Positions 17,250-25,795 of a DNA stretch of 64,000 nucleotides are shown one piece after another. A program made the position numbers and the translations under genes. The DNA is taken from positions 60,331 to 124,330 of the forward strand of contig NZ_JAPNLK010000016.1 of assembly GCF_026627505.1 (NCBI RefSeq), written 5' to 3'. Every line of letters starts with the position of its first letter. Position 1 is the stretch's first letter. A model generated the notes under the pieces. That model searched no databases. It was not told the origin of the DNA and saw only the letters and a list, made by a program, of their open reading frames with translations. Origin of the DNA: Streptomyces sp. H27-H5 (GTDB lineage Bacteria > Actinomycetota > Actinomycetes > Streptomycetales > Streptomycetaceae).

Positions 17250-18272
17250 GTGGGCCGCGACACACTGCACCTGGTGGACCGCGAGCGCAAGGACCCCTGG
17301 GTGCCCACGGCCGACCGGGAACCGCTGCTGTCGCTGTACTGCCCGGCGCTCGCGCACACCGGAACTCCCGCCCCGTACCTGGCTGTTCCCAAGGCCAAGG
17401 CGCTGCTGACCGACCGGGGGCAACTCGGCGAGCACGTCATACCCGAACGACTCGCCGCCACCCGCACGCACTCCCGCTCCGGTGCGTCGCCCCGCCCCTC
17501 CGCGGAGCGCTACCCGCTCATCGTGCTTTCTCCGGGCTTCACGATGCCGCGCGCCTCGCTGACCACCCTGGCGGAGGACCTCGCCAGTCGCGGGTACGTC
17601 GTGGCGACGGTGGACCACGCGTACGAGTCGGACGGCACCGTCATCCCCGGCGGGCGCCTGCTCACGCGCAAGGCCTGTGAGCAGGTCTTTCCCGACGGAT
17701 CACTGCATCGGGTCTCCGACGGGCGGGCCCGCGACGTTCCGTTCGTCCTGGACCGTCTCACCGGACCGCGCTCCGCGTGGCGGTACTCCCGGCTGATCGA
17801 CTCCCGCCACATCGGCATGGCCGGGCACTCCATCGGTGGCGCGGCGGCGTCGGCCACCATGGCCGCGGACCCGCGCGTGGACGCCGGAGTGAACACGGAC
17901 GGCACGTTCCTCACCCCGATACCGCAAGGCGGCCTCGGCGCGCGCCCGTTCCTCATGCTCGCGGGTGATCCCGCCCTCCTGCCGCCCGACTTCCCCGACA
18001 CCTCCTGGGAGGACAACTGGCCGCACCTGGACGGTTGGAAGCGCCGACTGACCGTCACGGGCGCGGGTCACCCCGGCTTCACCGACTGGCCCGTGCTCGG
18101 CGATCAGGTGGGCTACTCCCACCCGGAGACCCCCCTCTCGGGCACCCGTTCCCAGCAGATCACGCGGGCGTACGTCGGCGACTTCTTCGACCGGCACCTG
18201 CGCGGGATCCCGGCGCCGCGCCTGGACGGACCGACGGCGGCCGACCCGGAGGTCGTGTTCCACCGCCGCTGA
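17250..18272 (+). CDS. Alpha/beta hydrolase, PAF acetylhydrolase-like, probably lacking its native N-terminus
   Basis: An esterase of the platelet-activating-factor acetylhydrolase/plasma lipoprotein phospholipase group. The nucleophile motif is GMAGHSIGGAAA, preceded by YPLIVLSPGFTMPRASLTTL and a conserved GYVVATVDH; the late His lies in GAGHPGFTDWP. Homology starts before the first usable start: LPRPNGAFA, encoded from about 17223, belongs to the family, but the frame opens only at 17181 after a TAG and offers no ATG, GTG or TTG before 17250. The secretion signal expected for this family is absent. An ATG at 17182 lies in another frame and stops after ten codons. The gene therefore seems to have lost its start and signal peptide, or to be frameshifted. 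Confidence 0.75.
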   Translation: MGRDTLHLVDRERKDPWVPTADREPLLSLYCPALAHTGTPAPYLAVPKAKALLTDRGQLGEHVIPERLAATRTHSRSGASPRPSAERYPLIVLSPGFTMPRASLTTLAEDLASRGYVVATVDHAYESDGTVIPGGRLLTRKACEQVFPDGSLHRVSDGRARDVPFVLDRLTGPRSAWRYSRLIDSRHIGMAGHSIGGAAASATMAADPRVDAGVNTDGTFLTPIPQGGLGARPFLMLAGDPALLPPDFPDTSWEDNWPHLDGWKRRLTVTGAGHPGFTDWPVLGDQVGYSHPETPLSGTRSQQITRAYVGDFFDRHLRGIPAPRLDGPTAADPEVVFHRR

Positions 18273-18353
18273 CACCCGGTGCGCCGGATCCTCGGCGAGT
18301 CTCCGGGCGCGGATCCGGGCCCGGGGCGGGGTACGGCTCGTACGATGTGTCCC

Positions 18354-19535
18354 ATGCCGGACGCCTCTCCCCGCCCCGAGCCGTTCACCCTCCGGACCGC
18401 CCCGGCGGCCCTCGACGACCTCGGCGCGCGACTGCGGGCGACGCGTTGGCCGGACGAACCCGAGGACGCCGGGTGGTCGCTCGGCACCGACCTCGACTAC
18501 CTGCGCGGGCTCGTGGCCCACTGGGCGGACGGCTTCGACTGGCCCGCGCAGGAGGCGGCGCTCGCCCGGCTCCCCCACTTCCGTGTCGCGCTCGGCGGGC
18601 TGGGGATCCACTTCGTGCACGTCCGGGCCGTGACGCCGGAGGGGTCCCGGCCCGCCCTGCCCCTGGTCCTCAGTCACGGCTGGCCGGACTCGTTCTGGCG
18701 CTACACGAAGGTCATCCCGCTCCTCACCGACCCCGGCGCGCACGGCGCCGACCCCGCGGACGCCTTCGACGTGGTCGTGCCCGACATGCCGGGGTTCGGC
18801 TACTCGGACCGCCCCGTCGGACCACCCCTCGACACCATCGCCGTCGCCGGTCTGTGGGCCGAGCTGATGGGCGTACTCGGCTACGACCGGTTCGGCGCGG
18901 CGGGCGGGGACATGGGCAGCCACGTGAGCCGCTACCTCGGGCTGGACCACTCCGACCGGGTCGTGGCCGTCCACCGCACCGACGCGGGGCTGCCGCTGTA
19001 CACCGGCGACCCGGCGGACCTCGCGCCCGAGGAACGCGCCTGGCTCGCCGACGCCGCGACCTGGGGCGCCGCCGAGGGCGCCTACGCCGCCCTGCACCGG
19101 ACGAAGCCGCAGACCGCCGCGTTCGGGCTGACCGACTCGCCGGCCGGGCTCGCCGCATGGATCGTGGAGAAGCTCCGGGCGTGGAGCGACTGCGGCGGCG
19201 ACGTCGAACGGAGCTTCACGAAGGACGAGATCCTCACGAACGTCATGGTGTACTGGCTCACCGGGACCATCGGCTCGTCGATGCGCACGTACCGCGCGAA
19301 CGCCGCGATCCCGCTCGCGCAGCACGCCCGCCGGGTCGAGGTGCCCTCCGGTTTCTCCCTCTTCCGGGGTGACGTCGTCCGCCCGCCCCGGGCGTGGCTG
19401 GAACGCACGACGAACGCCGTCCGCGTGACCGAGCCCGCCCGCGGCGGGCACTTCGCGGCGTTCGAGGAACCCGAGCTGTACGCCGAGGAACTGCGCGCCT
19501 TCTTCCGTCCGTACCGGGCGACGGCCACGGGCTGA
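18354..19535 (+). CDS. Epoxide hydrolase (EHN-type, alpha/beta hydrolase)
   Basis: A 393-residue enzyme of the microsomal-type epoxide hydrolase family, which opens epoxides to diols by a covalent ester intermediate. The N-terminal EHN domain runs from about residue 8 to 110 (DDLGARLRATRWPDEPED). The oxyanion-hole HGWPDSFW follows, then PDMPGFGYSDRP, and the nucleophile Asp in AAGGDMGSHVS. The acidic residue and His of the triad lie in the C-terminal part (EVPSGFSLFRGDVV, RGGHFAAFEEPEL). Start ATG 18354 fits the family start. Stand-alone gene, 80 bases after the acetylhydrolase. Confidence 0.9.
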   Translation: MPDASPRPEPFTLRTAPAALDDLGARLRATRWPDEPEDAGWSLGTDLDYLRGLVAHWADGFDWPAQEAALARLPHFRVALGGLGIHFVHVRAVTPEGSRPALPLVLSHGWPDSFWRYTKVIPLLTDPGAHGADPADAFDVVVPDMPGFGYSDRPVGPPLDTIAVAGLWAELMGVLGYDRFGAAGGDMGSHVSRYLGLDHSDRVVAVHRTDAGLPLYTGDPADLAPEERAWLADAATWGAAEGAYAALHRTKPQTAAFGLTDSPAGLAAWIVEKLRAWSDCGGDVERSFTKDEILTNVMVYWLTGTIGSSMRTYRANAAIPLAQHARRVEVPSGFSLFRGDVVRPPRAWLERTTNAVRVTEPARGGHFAAFEEPELYAEELRAFFRPYRATATG

Positions 19536-19693
19536 CGGCGCCCGACGGACCCGGGCACCCCGGGACCCGGGACCCGGGTCCACCCCGTCGGCGTCGCCGC
19601 CGGAATCCCCTGCCGCCGGTTTGGTCGCAGACCTGCCAACTCCCGTCGCGCGGACGCAGAATGGAGACCGGGGCAACAGGGGGAGGCGCGCCG

Positions 19694-21211
19694 ATGGGTC
19701 GGGCATTGAGGGTGGCACTGGCCGTGGTCTTCGCGGGATTCGTGCTGTGGTACGCCTCGTACTACACCACGATCATGGTGTGGGAGGGGCGGAAGATCCT
19801 TTCGTGGCTGGCTCCGCCCGTGTTGGTCGCGGGGCTCGGCGGGCTGCCGTGGCTGGTGCGACGGCTGCGTTCCGCGGGGCGGGAGGAGGCGGGATCGGGC
19901 GTACAGGCTCTCGGCTGTGTCGGTCTCGCCCTCGCCCTCGGCGTCGCTATCGGGTGGCTGGTCTACGGCTCGTACCAGCAGGACCTCGTCTACATGGAGA
20001 GCACGCGGATCGTCGCCGAGCCCGTCCCCGAACTCACCGCACGCGCCCCCTACGTGGTCGGCAAGGCGCAGGCCGCCCCGAACCTGGGCGATGTGACGGG
20101 TGAGATCTCGGACGTCACCTACCTGCCCGACGCGGACCGGTTCTCCACTCTCGTGGAGCGACGAGGCTGGCTCGCGGGCTACGAGGTCGGGCTGGTCCAG
20201 GACGTGCCCCTCGGCGGCACCGGCCGCAACCAGCAACGCTGCGCCTTCGACACCGATGTCGCCGACGCGCGGATCAGCGGCTGGTTCACGCACAACCTCG
20301 GGCGGAAGATCTCCGCGAAGAAGCGGTGGGTCCGCTTCGAGGCCTCGGACGCCTACGTGACCTGCTCGGGCGACACACCCACGGTCGTGGTTCCGCTCAA
20401 GCGCCAGACCGGCTTCTTCGTGATCACGGAGCGGCCCGCCGGGGTGGCCCTGTACAACGGGCGCACCGGCGAGCTGACCCTCGCCGAGGACTCCACGGCC
20501 GTCCCCGGCCCCTCGTACCCGCTGAGTCTGGCGAGCCGGCAGCGCGAGGCCACGGCGGCGGTCGGCAGTTTCTCCGACTGGCTCTTCGAGCGCAGTGGTT
20601 GGGACGAGTCCGAGGACGGCGCCAACGAGGGCAACGAATCGGAGTTCACCCTCCGCTACCGCGACCAGAGCGGTCTCAGCGCCTATGTCACCCCCCTCAC
20701 CCCGCAGGGCGAGGCGAGTTCGGTCGTGGCCGTCTCGACCGTGCCCACCCGCCACCGGGGCGACGGGCTCGCCCCTCTGACGGTGCACCGGCTCGACCCG
20801 ACCTGGTCCTCGCCGCAGACGATCGTCGCCCTCGTCAAGGCCGAGTACCGGGACGTCTGTTGCTACAACGACGACAGGGTCTTCGAGATCGTCCCGACGG
20901 GCGGCAGCACCTGGACGGCCACGGTCGGCAGCGAGCAGAACATCCGCTACCGGGTGGAGGGCAGGGGCCAGATCGCGGGCCGCGAGGCGACCTGCCTCAA
21001 GAGCGCCGACGGCACGCTCATCCGCTGCGCGTACGCGGCGCCGGGCTCGCCGGAGGAGAAGGAGCTCAAACGACGGGAGGAGGAGAAACGCAAACACGAG
21101 ACCTCGACCCCACCCGCCGGCGAGGACCTCTCGAAGCTCACCCCGCAGCAGTTGGCGGAACTCCACCGCCGGGTGACCGAGGAGGTCAACCGCCGCCTCA
21201 CGGGCGGGTAG
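19694..21211 (+). CDS. Membrane protein of unknown function with large exported domain
   Basis: A 505-residue protein. Two N-terminal membrane helices (ALRVALAVVFAGFVLWYASY, and a pair around WLAPPVLVAGLGGLPWLV and LGCVGLALALGVAIGWLVYG) precede a large soluble region from about residue 100. This region contains several Cys residues (QQRCAFD, VTCSGD, DVCCYND, ATCLKS, IRCAYA) that could form disulfides outside the cell. The C-terminus is a charged helix (EKELKRREEEKRKHE). ATG 19694 has GGGGGAGG 7 bases upstream, which decides the start. No known family is recognised, and no functional partner lies beside it. Confidence 0.8.
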   Translation: MGRALRVALAVVFAGFVLWYASYYTTIMVWEGRKILSWLAPPVLVAGLGGLPWLVRRLRSAGREEAGSGVQALGCVGLALALGVAIGWLVYGSYQQDLVYMESTRIVAEPVPELTARAPYVVGKAQAAPNLGDVTGEISDVTYLPDADRFSTLVERRGWLAGYEVGLVQDVPLGGTGRNQQRCAFDTDVADARISGWFTHNLGRKISAKKRWVRFEASDAYVTCSGDTPTVVVPLKRQTGFFVITERPAGVALYNGRTGELTLAEDSTAVPGPSYPLSLASRQREATAAVGSFSDWLFERSGWDESEDGANEGNESEFTLRYRDQSGLSAYVTPLTPQGEASSVVAVSTVPTRHRGDGLAPLTVHRLDPTWSSPQTIVALVKAEYRDVCCYNDDRVFEIVPTGGSTWTATVGSEQNIRYRVEGRGQIAGREATCLKSADGTLIRCAYAAPGSPEEKELKRREEEKRKHETSTPPAGEDLSKLTPQQLAELHRRVTEEVNRRLTGG

Positions 21212-21297
21212 TCCACGGCGTGCCACGGGCCGGGCGCATCCGGGTCGGCGCGCGCCGACCGTCGACGCGGGCGCGCATGCGGACGCTCACCGGCGGG

Positions 21298-21962
21298 TCA
21301 GTCCACGAGGTCCACGAGGTCCACGAGGACGCCCGGGTCGAGGATGCCGTGGGGGTCCAGGGCGGCTTTCGCCGCACGCAGGGCGAGGGCGAAGGGTTCG
21401 GGGCGCTGGAGGTCGTAGCCGGGGCGGTGGTCGCGGCCGACGGCGTGGTGGTGGGTGATCGTGGCGCGGTGGCGGTGCAGCACCTCTCCCGCGACCTCCT
21501 TGAGGTGGTCCCACATCGCGACCTGGTCGTTCGGGCGACCGGCCGCGAGGACGGTGAAGTAGGGGGCCGCTCCGTCCGGGTAGACGTGCGTGAGGCGGCA
21601 GTTGACGAGGGCGGGGTGACCCGTGGCCTTGAGGGCGGCCGCACCGACCTCGGTGCGGAGTCCAGGAGGCGGCAGTTCGCGGGGGCGAGGTCGGACCCGG
21701 CGATGGCGCGCACCGCCTCCAGCGCGGCGTCGAAGGACTCGAAGGCGAGTGCGGCGGAGGCCTTGTGGACGGGCCGTTCCTGGAGGCGCATCCAGGCCTC
21801 GGTGATGACGCCGAGGGCGCCTTCCGAGCCGAGGAAGAGCCGGTCGGGGGAGGGTCCGGCGCCGGAGGCGGGCAGCCGCCAGGAGGTGCCGGCGCCGGCC
21901 GGGGTGATCACCCGCAGGGACTGGGTGGAGTCGTCGAGGTGGGTGTGGACCGTGGCGTAGCG
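21298..21962 (-). pseudogene. Remnant of an FAD-linked oxidase gene (5' truncated, internal deletion, frameshift)
   Basis: Two pieces of one FAD-binding oxidoreductase of the alkyldihydroxyacetonephosphate-synthase-like group. The piece nearest 21962 reads YATVHTHLDD, SLRVITPAG, PSPDRLFLGSEGALGVITEA and ANCRLLD. The second piece, in another frame from about 21650 down to the stop at 21298, reads ALVNCRLTHVYPDGAAPYFT, TITHHHAVGRDH and AAKAALDPHGILDPGVL. In intact members roughly 150-200 residues lie between these blocks and about 200 residues precede the first, so the gene lost its 5' end and a central part and is frameshifted. It ends at the junction with the acetyltransferase remnant. Confidence 0.8.
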
Positions 21963-22501
21963 AGGACGTCCGCGCCCTGCTCGGCCCCAAGTCACCCGGG
22001 GCCAATGTCTGCTGGTGCCTGAGCCACCGGATCCCGTCCAAGCTCAACAACGAGCTGCGCGGACCGGCCCGGGCCGAGTACGTCGCCGAGTCGTGCCGCG
22101 CCGATCCGCCGCCCGGGGTGCTCGCCTACGACGACGGCGAGCCCGTCGGCTGGGCCGCGGTGGCGCCGCGCTCGGAGACCTCGTTCGCGCGCAGCCGCAC
22201 GATCCCGTACGTGGACGACCTGCCCGTCTGGTCCTTGTGGTGCATCCGGGTACGCCCCGGTCACCGCGGCAAGGGGCTCTCGCACGCACTCATCACCGGC
22301 GCGGTCGGGTTCGCCCGCTCCCAGGGCGCGCCGGCGGTCGAGGCCTATCCCCTCGACAACGGCGCCGCCAAGGTGGACCTGACCATGGCGTACGCCGGGA
22401 TCCGCAGGAACTTCGAGCGCGCGGGTTTCACCCACGCCGCCGACACCACCTCCGTGTTGGCCGGCCACCCTCGGGTCCTGATGCGCCTCGACCTGCGCTG
22501 A
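21962..22501 (+). pseudogene. GNAT acetyltransferase gene lacking its 5' end
   Basis: The frame from 21962 reads EDVRALLGPKSPGANVCWC, SHRIPSKLNNELRGPARAEY, then VLAYDDGEPVGWAAVAPRSE, and the acetyl-CoA loop RVRPGHRGKGLSHALI, ending VLAGHPRVLMRLDLR. This is a well-conserved actinobacterial GNAT family. The N-terminal part of the family is cut at 21962, and there is no ATG, GTG or TTG between the upstream in-frame TGA at 21905 and GTG 22118. Translation from 22118 would give 127 residues without the first domain half. The gene abuts the oxidase remnant head to head. Confidence 0.75.
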
Positions 22502-22570
22502 CCACCCGGCGCGGCGTCCGTGACGCCCCCTCACCGCCTGCTGCCGGCCGGGCCCCGACCGATGCCCGAC

Positions 22571-23803
22571 CTACTGGACCCCGCCCCGGTCGCGGGTGAA
22601 CACGAGGCTGACGTTGTGGCCGCCGAAGCCGAAGGAGTTGGCCAGGGCCGCGTCCCAGCGGCCCGTACGGCTCTCTCCCCGGACCACGTCCAGCTCCACG
22701 CGCGGGTCCTGTTCATCGAGGTTGCGGGTGGGCGGCACGGCGCCGTCGCGGAGCGCGAGCACCGCGGCGAGGGCGCCGACCGCGCCGGAGGCGCCCATCA
22801 TGTGGCCGGTCATGGACTTGGTCGCGGTCACGGCGGCGTGGGTGCCGACGGCCCGGCCGATCGCTTCGGCCTCCGCGAGGTCACCGGACTCGGTGGACGT
22901 GGCGTGGGCGTGCACGACCCCGATGTCCCGCGGGGCGATGTCGGCGTCACGCAGGGCAAGGGTGATGGCGGCGGCCTGTCCGTCGGCGTCGGAGGCCGTG
23001 ATGTGGCCGGCGCTGGAGCCCACCGCACCGCCCGCGAGCACGCCGTGAGCGCGGGCCCGCCGCGCCCGGGCGAAGCCCTCGCGTTCCAGGACGAACATCG
23101 CGGCCCCCTCCCCCATGACGAAGCCGGACCTGCGCACGTCGAAGGGGCGGGACACCGACTCCGGGTCCTCGGAAGCCGTCGACAGCGCCTTCATCTGGGC
23201 GAACGCGGCCAGGGTGAAGGGGTGCAGGCAGGCTTCGACCCCGCCGGCGACGACCACGTCCACCCGCCCGGCACGGATCAGGTCCATCCCGAGGGAGAGT
23301 GCCTCGGCGCCGGAGGCGCAGGCGCTGACCGTGGTCCGGGCGCCGCCCTTCGCACCCAGGTCCATGCTGACCCAGGCAGCCGGCCCGTTCGCCATCAGCA
23401 TCGGAACGGCGAAGGGCGACAGCCGGCGCATCCCCGAGCGTTCGAACAGGTCGTCCTGGCCGAGCGTGGTGAGGACGCCGCCCGTTCCGGTGCCGATGAC
23501 CACGGCGAGGCGCTCCGGTTCCACGTCCGGGGCGCCGGCGTCCCGCCAGGCCTCCCGCGCGCCGAGGATCGCGAGCTGCTCGCCCCGGTCCAGCCTCCGC
23601 GCCTCGGTGCGCGGCAGCAAGGCCGCCGGGTCCCCCTGCAACCCTGCCGCGACGTGCACGGGAAGGCCCGGCGCCCAGTCCTCCTGGAGGAGGCGCACCC
23701 CCGATTTGCCGGCCAACAGTGCGGACCAGGTCGACGGCGCGTCGGCGCCGACCGGCGTGATCGCACCGGTTCCTGTCACCAGCACCCGGGCTTCCCCCGT
23801 CAT
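22571..23803 (-). CDS. Beta-ketoacyl-ACP synthase II-like (FabF family)
   Basis: A 410-residue condensing enzyme that joins malonyl-ACP to an acyl chain. The catalytic triad is complete: Cys162 in TVSACASGAE, His300 in VHAHATSTESGD, and His334 with Lys329 in KSMTGHMMGASG. The C-terminal NSFGFGGHNVSLVF is typical. The start ATG 23803 has GGAGG six bases upstream. It stands alone, without the acyl carrier protein, malonyltransferase or reductase genes that would mark the core fatty-acid operon, so it may be an accessory or secondary-metabolite ketosynthase. It is not paired with a chain-length factor. Confidence 0.9.
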   Translation of the reverse strand: MTGEARVLVTGTGAITPVGADAPSTWSALLAGKSGVRLLQEDWAPGLPVHVAAGLQGDPAALLPRTEARRLDRGEQLAILGAREAWRDAGAPDVEPERLAVVIGTGTGGVLTTLGQDDLFERSGMRRLSPFAVPMLMANGPAAWVSMDLGAKGGARTTVSACASGAEALSLGMDLIRAGRVDVVVAGGVEACLHPFTLAAFAQMKALSTASEDPESVSRPFDVRRSGFVMGEGAAMFVLEREGFARARRARAHGVLAGGAVGSSAGHITASDADGQAAAITLALRDADIAPRDIGVVHAHATSTESGDLAEAEAIGRAVGTHAAVTATKSMTGHMMGASGAVGALAAVLALRDGAVPPTRNLDEQDPRVELDVVRGESRTGRWDAALANSFGFGGHNVSLVFTRDRGGVQ

Positions 23804-24106
23804 CCCTGCCTCCTGCGATGTGTGGAGATCCCACAAGGCCGCTCTCGACCTTGTATCGATCATCACAAGACAGGGCAAGGACCGTCATGGCCGACATCGA
23901 TGGATTCGGGAAGCGATTCTTTGTCGCGTCTCCATAAAATCGCGCCGGCAGCGGCCGTTCCCGCGCGGCGCCCACCCGCCGGCGTCAGGCGATGCGGTCG
24001 GCGACCTGGGGGACGGTGAGCCGGTCGGTCCACACCTGCTCCGCGAACTCCGCTGCCGCGGGGCCCCGGGTCCCGTCACGGCGGCCGGCGGTTCACGGAC
24101 GGAGCG
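23804..24106. other. Gene-poor gap between the FabF-like and RIP genes
   Basis: About 300 bases. The only coding-looking trace is on the minus strand from 24092 down to TGA at 23985-23987, ending in EFAEQVWTDRLTVPQVADRI and a final Ala. It has no good start and looks like the last 30 codons of a lost gene. Near 23860-23940 the sequence is AT-richer and could hold the promoter of the FabF-like gene. Confidence 0.4.
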
Positions 24107-24760
24107 TCAGAGGCGTGCCTGGGAACCGTTGAGTTCCACGAAACCCAACAGCTGCCTCAGGGCGGCGAAGCTCGTGATGACCCGGCCGAGGATGTTGATC
24201 AAGGCCGGGCGGCCGTGTCGCAGGTTGGAGGAGAACCGGGAGATGGATCCCCACTGGTTCTCCAGTCCCGCGTACCCGTCGCCCAGGGCGTTCTCCGAGT
24301 GGCTGATGATGTTGCCGTAGACGCGGTTGAGGATCGGCGCGAAGCGCGCGGACTCCGAGAAGATCTGGGTGGCGGCGAGCAGGGCGCGGCCGACGTTGTC
24401 GTTGTACGTGGTGACGTTGTTCAGCTGCCGCATCGCGTTGTACATGCCGTTGGGGGTCAGCACGAGGTTCTGCCTGCTGTTGCCCCCGGGGAGGCTGTTG
24501 TAGTTGCCGGTGTTCGGCATGAAGCGGGCCGACACCCCCAGGTCTGCGTGACGTTCTCCTCCTCCGTGGGTCACCGCAGGAACGCCGTGGATCTCTTCCA
24601 TCAATCGGTAATAGCGGGTGGCGCGCTCCCCTCCGTCATCGGTGATTCTGGAGATGTTCCAGTCGATGACCGAATAGTTCGTCGCGGATGCCGTTCCGCT
24701 CAGTGCGGTGACCAGCCCCATGGCAAGCGACAGGAACGCGGAGCACAATCTCTTGAGCAT
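24107..24760 (-). CDS. Secreted ribosome-inactivating protein (rRNA N-glycosidase family)
   Basis: A 217-residue protein with a signal peptide (MLKRLCSAFLSLAMGLVTAL, cleavage near SGTASA). The mature part belongs to the ricin A/Shiga toxin RIP family, which removes one adenine from the sarcin-ricin loop of large-subunit rRNA. The active-site helix reads SESARFAPILNRV, giving Glu136 and Arg139 in place of ricin Glu177 and Arg180; the later LENQWGSIS matches ricin LENSWGRLS, with Trp170 for Trp211. Conserved Tyr residues (YYRLMEEI; NGMYNAMRQL or TTYNDNVG) could form the adenine sandwich. ATG 24760 has AAGGGGGAC upstream. No B chain or immunity gene is next to it. Base composition is less GC-rich than its neighbours, suggesting transfer. 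Confidence 0.85.
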   Translation of the reverse strand: MLKRLCSAFLSLAMGLVTALSGTASATNYSVIDWNISRITDDGGERATRYYRLMEEIHGVPAVTHGGGERHADLGVSARFMPNTGNYNSLPGGNSRQNLVLTPNGMYNAMRQLNNVTTYNDNVGRALLAATQIFSESARFAPILNRVYGNIISHSENALGDGYAGLENQWGSISRFSSNLRHGRPALINILGRVITSFAALRQLLGFVELNGSQARL

Positions 24761-24797
24761 GTCCCCCTTCTCTCCCGGCACGGAAATGCGGGATCGA

Positions 24798-24827
24798 GGA
24801 TGGATGGATGAATGGATCGATCGATGG
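24798..24827. repeat. Tetranucleotide run in the RIP leader
   Basis: GGAT three times, then GAAT, GGAT, CGAT, CGAT. It lies 38-67 bases upstream of the RIP start codon. Such a run can slip in length and could change promoter spacing or leader structure. Confidence 0.6.
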
Positions 24828-24977
24828 CGGTTTCCCGAGCACCTGGGTGACGACCGCCCGGGAACGAGAAACGCACGAGTTGCCTCGTCTTCCGTGTCGC
24901 CCCGGCGTGCACGCCGACTTGCCCCGCCGCGCACGACGTCGAGGCGTGGCGATCGGCGGCGACCGCGGCGTACGTGA

Positions 24978-25000
24978 ATTCGGAGGCTCTCATTCCGAAT
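24978..25000. promoter_or_regulatory. Inverted repeat ATTCGGA-N9-TCCGAAT
   Basis: Seven-base perfect arms at 24978-24984 and 24994-25000 in the divergent region between the RIP gene and the operon. It could be a repressor operator or the stem of a hairpin; no U-tract follows. Confidence 0.4.
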
Positions 25001-25225
25001 GAAGGGCGAATTCAGGCAACGCCGGCTGATTTACATGGGGTCGAATCCATCGCCGCGCCCCGGGCATGCCATGCGATCACCCGTCCCCACCTCCCGGATA
25101 TCTCCCCATCCGTGATGCGGTGATAGAAAAGGATCTTGCCTCTCGCTTCCGCGATCGCCGTCCTCACCCACCGCTGTCCGGAAGCAGTAACTCCGCACCA
25201 CCACAGGAAAGGTCCAGGGCAGACG

Positions 25226-25795
25226 ATGTATGCGCGCCCCGACGAGGTCCGTCACCTGCACACGCTCGGTCCCCACGGCACCAATCTGGAAGCCGCCTCC
25301 CACGAATGGTTCCGCAGACGAGGTGTCGAGGGGACCGTGGAGCTCCACGCCTCGATCGAGTCCGCGTTGGAGGCCGTACCCGACGACGGACGGCACGCGT
25401 TGACCGCCTGCGCCGTCTATCCGGCCCTGCACACCCTGGTCTTCTCCAACCTGCACCGGCTCCACATGATCGACAGCTTCGTGATGCCGACCCACAACAT
25501 GGTGCTCGCCAGCAGCGGCGCACAGGACCCGGCCACCGTCGCCTCCCACCCCGCGCCCAAGGGCCTCGTCCCCGAGCCCGCGCGGGTCCGCGAGGTGTTG
25601 AGCAACTCGCAGGCCGCCATCGACTGCGCCGAGGGGCTCGTCGACGGCTGCATCACCACCATCGTGGCCGCCGAGCGACACGGACTGCGGGTCCTGCGGG
25701 ACTTCGGCCCGGTGCCGATGGTCTTCACCGTCCACCAGGTACTGGCCGTCCGCGCCGAGGACGAGCGGCCTCTCGCCGTGGGGGCCGCCCGATGA
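25226..25795 (+). CDS. Prephenate-dehydratase-like protein, first gene of a coupled five-gene operon
   Basis: A 189-residue protein with the periplasmic-binding-like fold of prephenate dehydratases: LHTLGPHGTNLEAASHEWF at the N-terminus corresponds to the GPxGT start of PheA, and SNSQAAIDCAEGLVDGCITT to the substrate-binding region of the second lobe. It lacks the regulatory ACT domain and is shorter than PheA. The bacilysin enzyme BacA is a known relative that decarboxylates prephenate without aromatising it, so a modified prephenate or another substrate is possible. ATG 25226; its stop overlaps the next start (ATGA). It leads an operon with an ATP-grasp ligase, an aminotransferase and an exporter. 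Confidence 0.8.
   Translation: MYARPDEVRHLHTLGPHGTNLEAASHEWFRRRGVEGTVELHASIESALEAVPDDGRHALTACAVYPALHTLVFSNLHRLHMIDSFVMPTHNMVLASSGAQDPATVASHPAPKGLVPEPARVREVLSNSQAAIDCAEGLVDGCITTIVAAERHGLRVLRDFGPVPMVFTVHQVLAVRAEDERPLAVGAAR

Larger units (their letters stand above)
24761..25225. other. Divergent upstream region between the RIP gene and the five-gene operon
   Basis: About 465 bases without a supported gene; lower GC than the surroundings. It holds a GGAT/CGAT tetranucleotide run at 24798-24827 in the RIP leader and an ATTCGGA/TCCGAAT inverted repeat at 24978-25000. Promoters for both genes must lie here, but none is obvious enough to place. Confidence 0.5.

Noticed and set aside
17700..19718. 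672-codon frame opposite the acetylhydrolase and epoxide hydrolase
   Set aside because: Shadow of two clear genes; no known motif.
22571..23803. Type II polyketide cluster around the ketosynthase
   Set aside because: No chain-length factor, acyl carrier protein, ketoreductase or cyclase nearby; the protein is FabF-like with an intact Cys.
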